The notes beneath the pieces were generated by a model that had not been told where the DNA came from, searched no databases, and was given only the letters and a program-made list of their open reading frames with translations. The translations under genes and the position numbers were made by a program. A DNA stretch of 44,578 nucleotides from Azospirillum sp. SYSU D00513 (GTDB taxonomy: Bacteria > Pseudomonadota > Alphaproteobacteria > Azospirillales > Azospirillaceae). Each line of letters begins with the position of its first letter. The stretch's first letter is position 1. The DNA lies in NCBI RefSeq assembly GCF_017356015.1, contig NZ_JAFIQV010000051.1:1-44578 (forward strand), written 5' to 3'. This document shows, piece after piece, positions 1 through 8,246 of the stretch.

Positions 1-175
1 TGAAACTCCTGTTTCTCGTCTTGAACCGTGCCGAGAAAGACTGGAAGATGTCAGCCCGTGAATGGACGGCCGCCAAGGCACAGATGGCCATCATGTTCGG
101 CGAGCGCTTCACAAAGGCGATGAACGCCTGAAACTGAAACCGCCCCTGCCGAGCACGAAATTCCGGACACTCCCG
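1..175 (+). mobile_element. Right end of an IS256-type insertion sequence (left part outside window)
   Basis: The first 131 bases encode the C-terminus of an IS256/Mutator-type transposase. They are followed by about 44 bases ending in a sequence typical of an IS256-family terminal inverted repeat (about 150-175, containing GAAATTCCGGACACTCCCG). At 176 the reading switches abruptly to an unrelated IS630-type transposase, so 175/176 is probably the element boundary. The left end is not in the window, so neither the matching inverted repeat nor the target duplication (usually 8-9 bp, which would start at 176) can be checked. The boundary is inferred from the frame switch and the remembered look of IS256 termini. 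Confidence 0.7.
3..131 (+). CDS. IS256-family transposase, C-terminal fragment (5' cut by window)
   Basis: Reading from base 3 gives 42 residues ending at a TGA at 129-131. They include KLLFLVLNRAEKDW and then REWTAAKAQMAIMFGERF, the C-terminal tail typical of Mutator/IS256 transposases. The catalytic DDE residues lie upstream of the window, so activity cannot be judged. The fragment starts at the window edge and may belong to an intact gene. It moves DNA by cut-and-paste or copy-out through a circular intermediate in the characterised family members. Confidence 0.75.
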   Translation, partial: KLLFLVLNRAEKDWKMSAREWTAAKAQMAIMFGERFTKAMNA

Positions 176-478
176 ACCCAACTCGCCCCGACCTTGCGGC
201 CGGGCGACGTTGTCATCCTGGACAATCTGTCCAGCCACAAAAGCAAAAAGGCCGAGACCATCCTCAAGGAGCGCGGCGCCTGGTTCCTCTTCCTGCCTCC
301 CTACAGCCCCGATCTCAACCCGATCGAGATGGCCTTCGCAAAGCTCAAGGCTCATCTCCGACGCATCGGAGCCAGAACCATAGAGGAGCTGTGGAAGGCC
401 GTCGGCTCCATTTGCGACCTCTACACACCTGAGGAGTGCTGGAACTACCTCAAACACGCAGGCTATGCGTCAGATTAA
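176..478 (+). pseudogene. IS630-family transposase remnant, 5'-truncated
   Basis: From codon 176 the frame reads TQLAPTLRPGDVVILDN, then LFLPPYSPDLNPIEMAFAKL, ending YLKHAGYASD at a TAA (476-478). This is the C-terminal half of an IS630/Tc1-type DDE transposase. The second catalytic Asp (in VILDN) and the final acidic residue (in NPIE) are present, but the first Asp and the N-terminal helix-turn-helix are missing because the IS256-type element ends at 175. A continuous frame can be drawn from 62, but its first 38 codons lie inside the IS256 element in a non-coding frame, so it is a chimera. The rest of the IS630 gene, if it survives, should lie left of the window beyond the inserted element. 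Confidence 0.75.
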
Positions 479-665
479 ACGCTCGAAGCTCTAATAAGGT
501 GTCTTTACGTCCGCAAAGACGTAGCGCCCGGCGTGTTGGCATCTCGCCTCAAGACAAATGCCAAAGTCGGATCACGGCACAGCATCTCTGCGCGCATCTA
601 TGGCGCAGCAACTTTGCAACTGAATGCGCGGTAATGCCAGACTGATGCATAGCCCGGAAACAGCC

Positions 666-707
666 GCATATAGAGCGTAAAACAGCTAATGTTCACGCTC
701 TATATGC
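666..707. repeat. 13-bp perfect inverted repeat downstream of gyrB
   Basis: Arms GCATATAGAGCGT (666-678) and ACGCTCTATATGC (695-707) are perfectly complementary across a 16-nt loop. The structure lies 40 bases beyond the gyrB stop codon. No run of T follows on the minus strand, so it is not a textbook intrinsic terminator. It could be an mRNA 3'-end hairpin for gyrB or a remnant of an element end. The other bases of 479-747 show nothing I can assign. Confidence 0.6.
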
Positions 708-747
708 CAGCTTTCTCAACTTCTGTTCAGGAAACGACAAGTGCCCA

Positions 748-3219
748 TTACACGTCCAAGTTCGCCACCTTCAGAGCGTTCTCCTGGATGAACTCGCGGC
801 GGGGTTCCACGACGTCGCCCATGAGGGTGGAGAAGACCTCCTCCGCCTCGTCGGCGTGGTTGACGCGGACCTGGAGGAGGGAGCGCTTGGTGGGGTCCAG
901 CGTGGTTTCCCAGAGCTGTTCGGGGTTCATCTCGCCCAGCCCCTTGTAGCGCTGGATGGTCACGCCGCGTCGGCCCAGCTCCATGACCGTGTCGAAAAGG
1001 GCCATGGGGCCGATCACGCTGCGGATCTCCTTCTGCTTCTCGAAGGCCCGGCCCGGCTCGGTGAAGGCGCGCTTCAGGTCGGCGGCGAGCGCGTCCAGGC
1101 GGCGGGCCTCCGCGCTCTTCAGCAGATCGGAGTCCAGGCGATGGCGGTGGGTCACGCCGCGCCGGGCGCGGACGAGCTGGTAGCCGCCCTCGGGCAGGGC
1201 CTCGCCGGTCCAGCCGCCTTCCTCGTCCAGACGGTTCAGCCGGTCGGCCACGGCCTTCGCGGCCTCGGCGGCGACGGCCGGGTCGGTGGCGGCCGCCGCC
1301 GGCAGGGCGCCGGCGACGGCGGCCTGCTCGGCGACGGCGTAGCTGCCGGCCTTGCGGGCGAGCGCGTCGATGTTCTGGCGGGCGGTGCGGGCCTGCTCGA
1401 CCAGCGCCTTCAGGTCGTCGGCGGCCAGGATCGCCCCGTCGGCGCGCTGCACCGTCAGGTCGCCCAGAGCCGCCTCGATCAGGTATTCCTCGAGCGCCCG
1501 GTCGTCCTTCAGGTACCGCTCGCGCGCGTTGCCGCGCTTGATGCGGTAGAGCGGCGGCTGGGCGATGTAGAGGTAGCCGCGCTCGATCAGCTCCGGCATC
1601 TGCCGGTAGAAGAAGGTCAGCAGCAGCGTGCGGATGTGGCTGCCGTCCACGTCCGCGTCGGTCATGATGATGATCTTGTGGTAGCGCGTCTTGTCCGGGT
1701 TGAACTCGTCGCGCCCGATGCCGGTGCCCAGCGCCGCGATCAGCGTGCCGATCTCGGCCGAGGACAGCATCTTGTCGAAGCGCGCGCGCTCCACGTTCAG
1801 GATCTTGCCGCGGAGCGGCAGGATGGCCTGGAACTGGCGCGAGCGGCCCTGCTTGGCGGAGCCGCCGGCCGAATCGCCCTCGACAATGAACAGCTCCGAC
1901 AGAGCGGGGTCGCGCTCCTGGCAGTCGGCCAGCTTGCCGGGCAGGGAGGCCATGTCGAGCGCACCCTTGCGCCGGGTCAGCTCGCGCGCCTTGCGGGCGG
2001 CCTCACGGGCGGCGGCGGCCTCGGCCACCTTCTGCACGACGCGGCGGGCGTCGGCCGGATGCTCCTCGAAATATTGGGCCAGCGCCTCGCCGACGATGGC
2101 CTCGACCACCGGGCGCACCTCGCTCGATACGAGCTTGTCCTTGGTCTGGCTGGAGAATTTCGGGTCCGGAACCTTCACCGACAGAACGCAGGTCAGGCCC
2201 TCGCGGGCGTCGTCGCCCGACAGCGTGACCTTTTCCTTCTTCGCGATGCCGGATTCGTTCGCGTAGTTGTTGATGGCGCGCGTCAGCGCCGCGCGGAAGC
2301 CGGCCAGGTGCGTGCCGCCGTCGCGCTGCGGGATGTTGTTGGTGAAGCAGAGCGTCGTCTCGTGGTAGCTGTCGTTCCACTGGAGCGAGCATTCCACCGT
2401 GACCACGCCGCCATGCTCGGTCGGCCGCTCGGCCTTCACGGAGATGGCCGGCTTGTGCAGGGGGACCTTGGAGCGGTCGAGATAGTTGACGAAGGCCTCC
2501 AGCCCGCCCTCGTAGAACAGGTCCTGGCTCTTCGGCTCGACGCCGCGCGCGTCGGTCAGCACCAGCCGCACGCCGGAGTTCAGGAAGGCCAGCTCGCGCA
2601 GCCGGTGCTCCAGCGTCGAATAATCGAACTCGGTGTTGGTGAAGGTGTCCTTCGACGGCAGGAAGGTCACCTCCGTGCCGCTCAGCGTCTTGCCGTTCTC
2701 CAGCACCGGGGCGGGGCCGACGTCGGCCAGCCGGGCGTCGGCGACGCCGTGGCGGAAGCGCATGAACCATTCGCGGCCACCGCGCCAGATGCGCAGGTCC
2801 AGCGTTTCCGACAGGGCGTTCACGACGGACACGCCCACGCCGTGCAGGCCGCCGGAGACCTTGTAGCTGTTCTGGTTGAACTTGCCGCCGGCGTGCAGCT
2901 GGGTCATCACGACCTCGGCAGCCGACACGCCCTCCTCGGAGTGGATGTCGGTGGGGATGCCGCGCCCGTTGTCGCGCACCGTCACCGATCCGTCGGCGTT
3001 CAGCTGCACCACGACCTTGTCGCAGTAGCCGGCCAGCGCCTCGTCGATGGCGTTGTCCACCACCTCGTAGACCATGTGGTGCAGGCCCGAACCGTCATCG
3101 GTGTCGCCGATGTACATGCCGGGCCGCTTGCGCACGGCGTCGAGACCACGCAGGACGGTGATCGACTCGGCGCCGTATTCCCCCTGGAGGAGGTCGTTGT
3201 TCAGAGCTTCCTGTGCCAT
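748..3219 (-). CDS. gyrB: DNA gyrase subunit B
   Basis: GyrB supplies the ATPase and TOPRIM halves of DNA gyrase, which introduces negative supercoils with GyrA. The 823-residue product has the GHKL ATPase motifs VDNAIDEA (about 55-61), DNGRGIP (83-89) and GGLHGVGV (123-130). The TOPRIM acidic motif EGDSAGG is at about 447-453 and DADVDGSH at about 521-528, with the C-terminal QRYKGLGEMNPEQLW signature. Length fits gram-negative GyrB. The ATG at 3219 sits directly before a normal GyrB N-terminus (GAESITVLRGLDAVRKRPGMYIG region), so the start is secure. It lies downstream of recF on the same strand with about 97 bases between them, giving the common dnaN-recF-gyrB replication block. Confidence 0.98.
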   Translation of the reverse strand: MAQEALNNDLLQGEYGAESITVLRGLDAVRKRPGMYIGDTDDGSGLHHMVYEVVDNAIDEALAGYCDKVVVQLNADGSVTVRDNGRGIPTDIHSEEGVSAAEVVMTQLHAGGKFNQNSYKVSGGLHGVGVSVVNALSETLDLRIWRGGREWFMRFRHGVADARLADVGPAPVLENGKTLSGTEVTFLPSKDTFTNTEFDYSTLEHRLRELAFLNSGVRLVLTDARGVEPKSQDLFYEGGLEAFVNYLDRSKVPLHKPAISVKAERPTEHGGVVTVECSLQWNDSYHETTLCFTNNIPQRDGGTHLAGFRAALTRAINNYANESGIAKKEKVTLSGDDAREGLTCVLSVKVPDPKFSSQTKDKLVSSEVRPVVEAIVGEALAQYFEEHPADARRVVQKVAEAAAAREAARKARELTRRKGALDMASLPGKLADCQERDPALSELFIVEGDSAGGSAKQGRSRQFQAILPLRGKILNVERARFDKMLSSAEIGTLIAALGTGIGRDEFNPDKTRYHKIIIMTDADVDGSHIRTLLLTFFYRQMPELIERGYLYIAQPPLYRIKRGNARERYLKDDRALEEYLIEAALGDLTVQRADGAILAADDLKALVEQARTARQNIDALARKAGSYAVAEQAAVAGALPAAAATDPAVAAEAAKAVADRLNRLDEEGGWTGEALPEGGYQLVRARRGVTHRHRLDSDLLKSAEARRLDALAADLKRAFTEPGRAFEKQKEIRSVIGPMALFDTVMELGRRGVTIQRYKGLGEMNPEQLWETTLDPTKRSLLQVRVNHADEAEEVFSTLMGDVVEPRREFIQENALKVANLDV

Positions 3220-3315
3220 CCGATTATTGTACCAGAGTCCGTTGGATTTCGGCGATTTACCGTACTGTGACGGCGCATTTTTTTGCGTTTTCCCCAGCCC
3301 TTCAGGGGGAATGGA

Positions 3316-4692
3316 TCAGGGGATCGGCGTCACGGTCGCGTCCTCGATGTGGAACCGCCTGGCGTCCTGCCCGAAGGGGGTGAAGACCCCCTCGTCGGTG
3401 CCGGTCATCCAGGCCTGGGCGCCCAGCGCCAGGATCTCCTCGAACAGGGCCTCGCGGCGGTGCCCGTCCAGGTGGGCGGCCACTTCGTCCAGCAGCAGAA
3501 GCGGGGCGGCCCCGCGCTCGGCCGCCAGAAGCCGGGCGTTGGCCAGCACCATGGAGATCAGCAGCGCCTTCTGCTCGCCGGTGGAGCAGAGCCCCGCCGG
3601 CATGCTCTTGGCGGCGTGGTGGACCGACAGGTCGCTCTTGTGCGGCCCGACGGCGGCCCCGCCGCTGTCCGAATCCTGCCGGCGGCTCTCGCGCAGGCTC
3701 TGGCGCAGCGCGTCCTCGGCGGCCAGCGCCGGCCCCAGGTCCAGCCAGCCCTCCACCGTCCCCAGCACGGCGAGGTCGGCGGCGGGGAAGGGGCCGACCG
3801 AGCGGGCGCAGGCGGCGCGCAGCCGCTGCACCACGTCGCGCCGGGCGGCGGCCACGGCGATGCCGGTGGTCGCCATCTGGTCCTCCAGCCCGCTCAGCCA
3901 GCCCTCGTCGAACCGCCCGTCGCGCAGCAGCCGCGCGCGCTCCCGCAGGGCGTGCTCGTACCGGTTCAGCCGCCCGGCGTGGGCCGAGTCGAATCCGAAG
4001 ACCAGCCGGTCGAGGAAGCGGCGGCGGCCCGACGATCCCTCCAGGAACAGCCGGTCCATCTGCGGGGTCAGCCAGACCACGGCGACATGCTCGGCCAGCG
4101 CCGTCTGGCCCTTGGCCGGGTGGCCGTCGATGCGCACCACGCGGCGGTCGCGCTCGGCCCCACCGTCGCGGCTGCTGCCCTCGCGGCCCGTGCCGATGTC
4201 CAGCGGACCCATGGGGGTTTCCAGCGTGGCGGCGACGGCCCAGCCGGTGCCGGGCGGGGATCCGAGCCGGTCCACCTCCGACAGCCGGGCGCCGCGCAGG
4301 CCGCGGCCGGGGGCGAGGAAGCTCACGGCCTCAAGAAGGTTGGTCTTGCCGGCCCCGTTCGGGCCGATCAGCAGCACGGGGCGGCGGTCCGTCTCCAGCC
4401 GCGCGGCCTCGTAGCCGCGGAAGCGGGTCAGCGTCAGCCGCGTGACGGCGAGCGATCCGGTGGGCGTGCCGGTCAAGGCGCCGGGTCCCGACCGAAGGTC
4501 GGCCTTACCATCAGCCGGACGCAAATCGTCCTCCCCATCATCGGACGGAAGGTCCGTGGGGAGCGAATCCGGAAGGGCCGGATGGATGGCCTCCGGCAAA
4601 TCATGAATGCGCCTGGCTTCGAGCACTGATCCGTTACCACTCCGCGGGAGCCGGTGGCGCCCGGCGACACGCGCGCGAGGGCACCGTTCCAT
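3316..4692 (-). CDS. recF: DNA replication and repair protein RecF
   Basis: RecF is an SMC-like ATPase that binds gapped DNA and, with RecO and RecR, loads RecA. The sequence shows Walker A in IGPNGAGKTNLLEAVSFLAPG, a signature around STGEQKALLISMVLANARLL, and Walker B in LLLLDEVAAHLDG near the C-terminus. The open frame from ATG 4692 gives 458 residues, about 75 more than usual. The canonical N-terminus (VTRLTLTRFRGYEAARL) begins only near codon 83. A TTG at 4476 (386 residues) or a GTG at 4629 may be the real start, and none of the three has a strong ribosome site. It sits between dnaN and gyrB. Function is secure, start is not. Confidence 0.93.
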   Translation of the reverse strand: MERCPRARVAGRHRLPRSGNGSVLEARRIHDLPEAIHPALPDSLPTDLPSDDGEDDLRPADGKADLRSGPGALTGTPTGSLAVTRLTLTRFRGYEAARLETDRRPVLLIGPNGAGKTNLLEAVSFLAPGRGLRGARLSEVDRLGSPPGTGWAVAATLETPMGPLDIGTGREGSSRDGGAERDRRVVRIDGHPAKGQTALAEHVAVVWLTPQMDRLFLEGSSGRRRFLDRLVFGFDSAHAGRLNRYEHALRERARLLRDGRFDEGWLSGLEDQMATTGIAVAAARRDVVQRLRAACARSVGPFPAADLAVLGTVEGWLDLGPALAAEDALRQSLRESRRQDSDSGGAAVGPHKSDLSVHHAAKSMPAGLCSTGEQKALLISMVLANARLLAAERGAAPLLLLDEVAAHLDGHRREALFEEILALGAQAWMTGTDEGVFTPFGQDARRFHIEDATVTPIP

Positions 4693-4723
4693 GGCGGGGC
4701 GTTATCGGGCGCCCCCCGCCTGG

Positions 4724-5854
4724 TCACACACGCATGGGCATCAGCACATACAAGGCGGTGCCGTCGGCAACGTCGCGGATGATGGTCGGCGAGGCCGCGT
4801 CCGCCAGCGTGAAGCGGGCGCCCTCGCCCTCGATCTGCTGCGTGATATCAAGCAGATAGCGAGAGTTGAAGCCGATTTCCAGGGGGGTCTCGCTGTAATC
4901 GACCTCCAGCTCCTCCTGGGCGCTGCCGGCCTCCGGGCTGGTGGCGGACAGCACCAGGGCGCCGCGGTTCAGCGACAGCTTCACGGCCCGGCTCTTCTCC
5001 GTGGAGATGGTGGCGACGCGGTCCACGGCGGCGGCGAACAGCTTGGCGTCCACCTCCATCGACTTGTCGTTGCCCACGGGGATCACCCGCTCATAATCGG
5101 GGAAGGTGCCGTCGATCAGCTTCGACGTCACGGTCACCGAATCGAAGGTGAAGCGGATCTTGTTGTCGGACATCGACAGCTCGATGGCGTCGGCGGCCTC
5201 GTCGATCAGCTTGCGGATCTCGGTGACGGTCTTGCGCGGCACGATGACGCCGGGGATGCCGTCGGCCCCCTCCGGCAGGGGCATCTCCACCCGCGCCAGC
5301 CGGTGGCCGTCCGTCGCCACGGTGCGCAGCACCGGCAGCTCGGCGCCGCTGTCCTTGGAGCGGGCGGCGTGCAGGTAGATGCCGTTCAGGTAATAGCGCG
5401 TCTCCTCCGTGGAGATGGCGAAGCGCGTGCGGTCGATCAGGCGGCGCAGCTCGCCCGCCGGGACGTTGAAGCGGTGCTTCAGGTCGCCGCCGGACAGCTG
5501 CGGGAAATCCTCCACCGGCAGGCAGGACAGCTTGAACTGCGACCGGCCGGCGCGCAGCGTCAGGATCGTGCCCTCGCCGCCCAGCTCCAGCTCCACCTGG
5601 CTGCCGTCGGGCAGCTTGCGGACGATGTCGTACAGCGTGTGGGCCGGAGCGGTGGTGCCGCCCGCGCGGGACACGGTCGCCGGCACCGACTCGACGATCT
5701 CCAGGTCCATGTCGGTCGCCGCCAGCGACAGCTCGCCGTTGGCGGCGCGCAGCAGGACGTTCGACAGGATCGGAATCGTGTTGCGCCGCTCCACCACACT
5801 CTGCACGTGACCGAGGGACCGAAGAAGGGCGGCGCGTTCGATGGTGATGTTCAT
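4724..5854 (-). CDS. dnaN: DNA polymerase III subunit beta (sliding clamp)
   Basis: DnaN is the ring-shaped processivity clamp that tethers DNA polymerase III to DNA. The product starts MNITIERAALLRSLGHVQ, continues with VVERRNTIPILSNVLLRA, and ends YVLMPMRV, all diagnostic of bacterial beta clamps. Length is 376 residues, normal for three clamp domains. The frame is open upstream to 5956, but those residues do not resemble the family. The ATG at 5854 has a GGACAAGAAG stretch about 6 bases upstream as ribosome site. It is the first gene of the dnaN-recF-gyrB block; dnaA is not nearby. Bases 5855-6015 hold its leader. Confidence 0.97.
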   Translation of the reverse strand: MNITIERAALLRSLGHVQSVVERRNTIPILSNVLLRAANGELSLAATDMDLEIVESVPATVSRAGGTTAPAHTLYDIVRKLPDGSQVELELGGEGTILTLRAGRSQFKLSCLPVEDFPQLSGGDLKHRFNVPAGELRRLIDRTRFAISTEETRYYLNGIYLHAARSKDSGAELPVLRTVATDGHRLARVEMPLPEGADGIPGVIVPRKTVTEIRKLIDEAADAIELSMSDNKIRFTFDSVTVTSKLIDGTFPDYERVIPVGNDKSMEVDAKLFAAAVDRVATISTEKSRAVKLSLNRGALVLSATSPEAGSAQEELEVDYSETPLEIGFNSRYLLDITQQIEGEGARFTLADAASPTIIRDVADGTALYVLMPMRV

Positions 5855-6015
5855 GCTGGTCTTCTTGTCCCGGCAGGTCGGTTGGCGGTTTAATCCGGCG
5901 GTTTTCTCGAATCTCTGCCGATCCAGGCCGGTTTGCGGCCCAGAACGGGCGGCCATGATATCACAACATGGTTGTCACCGAACCAAATTCGTGCGCCGCG
6001 CGCATCGCGCCGCCA

Positions 6016-6933
6016 TCATCCCGCCATTTTCCCGTCCGTGGCAGCCCGTTCGGCAGTCCGTTCCGCGGCGAGCTGGGCCGCCAGCCCGGCCCGGTAGTCC
6101 GGGTGTTTCAGCACCACCCCAAGCCGGGTCTTGATGCGGTCGTTCCGCACGCGGCGGCAGTCGGCGTAGAAGCTCGCCGCCATGGGCGACAGCTCGGCCT
6201 GATCGAAGGGCACCAGCGGCGGCGGCTCCACCCCCAGCAGCGCGCAGGCGTGGGCCACCACCTCGTGCGACGGGCAGGGCAGGTCGTCGGCGAGGTTGTA
6301 GACGGCGCCGGGGCTGATCGACGCCATGGAGGCGCGCAGGGTCGCCGCGATGTCCTCCACATGGATGCGGCAGAAGACCTGCCCCGGCTTGTCCACCCGC
6401 TTGGCCGTGCCCTCGCGCACATGATCGATGGCGCTGCGGCCGGGGCCGTAGATGCCGGCCAGCCGGAAGATGTGCATCGGCACCCCGTATTCCCGGTGCA
6501 GATACTGCCAGCCGCGCTCCGCCTCCACCCGGCGGCGCTGCCGGTCGCCGTTGGGGCGCAGCCAGGAAGCCTCGCTTACCCATTCCCCGCCGGTGTCGCC
6601 GTAGACGCCGGTGGTGGAGAGGTATCCGGCCCAGTCCAGCCTGCGCAGCCCGGCGATGTCCCGGCCGTGCAGGTCCAGCACCGGGTCGCCCTTGGCGTCG
6701 GGCGGCACGCTGACCAGCAGGTGGGTGACGCCGTCGAGCAGGGCGGGGGCGTCGGGCAGGGGGTGCTCGCGGTCGAACAGCACGGCCTCGAAGCCACGCG
6801 CCTCCAGCTCGGCCCGCTTCTCCTCCGTGCGGCAGGTGCCGCCGACCCGCCAGCCGTCCGCCTTCAGCGCCTCGGCGAAGACGCCGGCGCTGTAGCCGAG
6901 GCCGAACACGAACAGGCGGGGAGCGGTCATCAT
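6016..6933 (-). CDS. NAD(P)-dependent SDR/epimerase-like protein (YeeZ-like)
   Basis: The product begins MMTAPRLFVFGLGYSAGVFA. This is an N-terminal Rossmann strand with a degenerate glycine motif (GLGYSA), followed by an Arg-containing second strand (GGTCRTEEKRAEL). Later YLSTTGVYGDTGGEWV corresponds to the Ser/Thr-plus-Tyr active-site region of extended short-chain dehydrogenases, and RLAGIYGPGRSAIDHV is the usual substrate-side strand. At about 305 residues it matches the YeeZ/atypical SDR group, whose substrate is unknown. The frame stays open to 7074, but homology begins at the double ATG at 6930-6933. It is divergent from the TPR gene, whose chosen start lies 46 bases away. Specific substrate cannot be assigned. 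Confidence 0.8.
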   Translation of the reverse strand: MMTAPRLFVFGLGYSAGVFAEALKADGWRVGGTCRTEEKRAELEARGFEAVLFDREHPLPDAPALLDGVTHLLVSVPPDAKGDPVLDLHGRDIAGLRRLDWAGYLSTTGVYGDTGGEWVSEASWLRPNGDRQRRRVEAERGWQYLHREYGVPMHIFRLAGIYGPGRSAIDHVREGTAKRVDKPGQVFCRIHVEDIAATLRASMASISPGAVYNLADDLPCPSHEVVAHACALLGVEPPPLVPFDQAELSPMAASFYADCRRVRNDRIKTRLGVVLKHPDYRAGLAAQLAAERTAERAATDGKMAG

Positions 6934-6979
6934 GCGGGTCCTTGCGTCACGTCGGGCGATGGCGGAGTGTAAGGCCACC

Positions 6980-7768
6980 ATGACCGGACGCAAACCCTCC
7001 CTTGCCGCCGCGCTCGCGCTGTTCCTCGCCGGCGCGGCCGCCACCGCTTCCACGCCCTCGCCGGCCGCCGCCATCGATCATGACCGGCAGTTCCAGGCCT
7101 GCGTCACGCTGGCCGAGCGCGCGCCGTCCGACGCGCTGGGCAGCGCGCGGAGCTGGATGAGGCAGGGCGGGGGCGACCGCGCGCGGCTCTGCCAGGCGCT
7201 CGCCCTCTTCCACAAGGGCGAGTTCAAGGAGGCCGGCACCCAGCTGGAGGAGCTGGCCCCGCTGCTGGGCGGGAACGACCCGGCGGTCGAGGCCTCGCTG
7301 CTGGCGCGGGCCGGCTGGGCCTGGCTGCGCGCCGGCGACGCGGCCCAGGCCGACCGGCTCTACAGCACGGCACTCTCCAAGCAGCCCGAGGACGTGGACC
7401 TGCTGATCGACCGCGCCATCGCGCGCGGCGAGACGGAGCGCTACTGGGACGCCGTCGCTGACCTGGACAAGGCCATCAAGAGGGACCCGCAGCGCGCCGA
7501 CGCCTGGCTCTACCGCGCCACCGCGCACAAGGCACTGGCCAACGCCCGCCAGGCCCTGTCCGACGTGGACCGCGCCATCGCCCTGCGGCCCGGCGACCCG
7601 GACGCCCTGCTCCTGCGCGGCAACCTCCGCGCCGAGACCGGCAACGCCGACGGCGCCCGCGCCGACTGGCAGGACACCATCCGCTCCGCCCCCGACAGCA
7701 ACGCCGCGAAGACGGCCAGGCGCAACCTGGATCGGGTTCCGGCGGCGGGGCAGGGCGGGAAGAAGTAG
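6980..7768 (+). CDS. Secreted tetratricopeptide-repeat protein
   Basis: The predicted N-terminus MTGRKPSLAAALALFLAGAA, with an Ala-rich stretch ending PAAA, looks like a Sec signal peptide, so the 262-residue product is probably periplasmic. The rest is a chain of TPR-like helical pairs, seen in ARAGWAWLRAGDAAQADRLY, AIARGETERYWDAVADLDKA and LYRATAHKALANARQALSDV. TPRs are protein-interaction scaffolds, and no catalytic domain is present. Alternative in-frame starts exist at 6932 and 6959; 6980 is preferred because it puts the signal peptide at the terminus. The gene is followed by a repeat field, and its partner is unknown. Confidence 0.75.
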   Translation: MTGRKPSLAAALALFLAGAAATASTPSPAAAIDHDRQFQACVTLAERAPSDALGSARSWMRQGGGDRARLCQALALFHKGEFKEAGTQLEELAPLLGGNDPAVEASLLARAGWAWLRAGDAAQADRLYSTALSKQPEDVDLLIDRAIARGETERYWDAVADLDKAIKRDPQRADAWLYRATAHKALANARQALSDVDRAIALRPGDPDALLLRGNLRAETGNADGARADWQDTIRSAPDSNAAKTARRNLDRVPAAGQGGKK

Positions 7769-7830
7769 GGGGAGGGAGACAATGGGCGAAGCGTGTCTTT
7801 CGAAGACGACGCCCCTCCGCATCAACCACC

Positions 7831-8200
7831 GTCATTCCCGCGAAAGCGGGAATCCAGTGTTCCCGAAGCGAAACCGTTGGAAACCCTGGATCCCCGCGTC
7901 CGCGCATGGGCGCTAACTTTTGCATGTTCGTCCGTTCGACCGAAGCCCACGCCATCCCTCTTCGTCATTCCCGCGAAAGCGGGAATCCAGTCCCTTCCCG
8001 CAGCGAACCTGTTGGAAACTCTGGATCCCCGCGTCCGCGGGGATGACGGTGAAGAGTGGTCGAACCGTTGTTTCGGTCGCTCAACCCTCAAAGTCAGCGC
8101 CTATGCGCGTCCGCGGGGATGACGGTGGAGGGGGGCGGAGGCTTGCTTCAGTCAGTTAGCCGCTAAAGTTAGCGCTTATGTGCTTTCGCGGGGATGACGG
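7831..8200. repeat. Composite REP-like repeat cassette A
   Basis: The gene-free stretch 7769-8246 is mostly a cassette of short palindromic units. Two copies of GTCATTCCCGCGAAAGCGGG followed by AATCCAG lie at 7831-7857 and 7964-7990. Inverted versions (CTGGATCCCCGCG then TCCGCGGGGATGACGG) lie around 7886-7910 and at 8021-8049, and half-units end at 8125 and 8200. Conserved spacers such as GCATGGGCGCTAACTTTTG separate them. Essentially the same order recurs at 25304-25664. The units resemble the dispersed BIME/REP-type palindromes of proteobacterial genomes. Open frames across it encode PAKAGIQ-like strings and are not genes. Confidence 0.8.
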
Positions 8201-8246
8201 AGCGTTGCAGGCTGCTGGTCAAAGCTGCTCCTGCGCAGCCAGCCCC

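Noticed and set aside
62..175. First 38 codons of a continuous frame running into the IS630 remnant
   Set aside because: They overlap the IS256 coding end and terminal repeat in another frame; the continuous reading is a junction artefact.
7793..8122. Small open frames with PAKAGIQ- or FPRKRES-like peptides in repeat cassette A (and likewise at 25299-25637)
   Set aside because: They are translations of the palindromic repeats, occur on both strands and have no family signature.
7831..8200. Possible CRISPR array
   Set aside because: The units are inverted palindromes in alternating orientation with conserved spacers, and there are no cas genes nearby.
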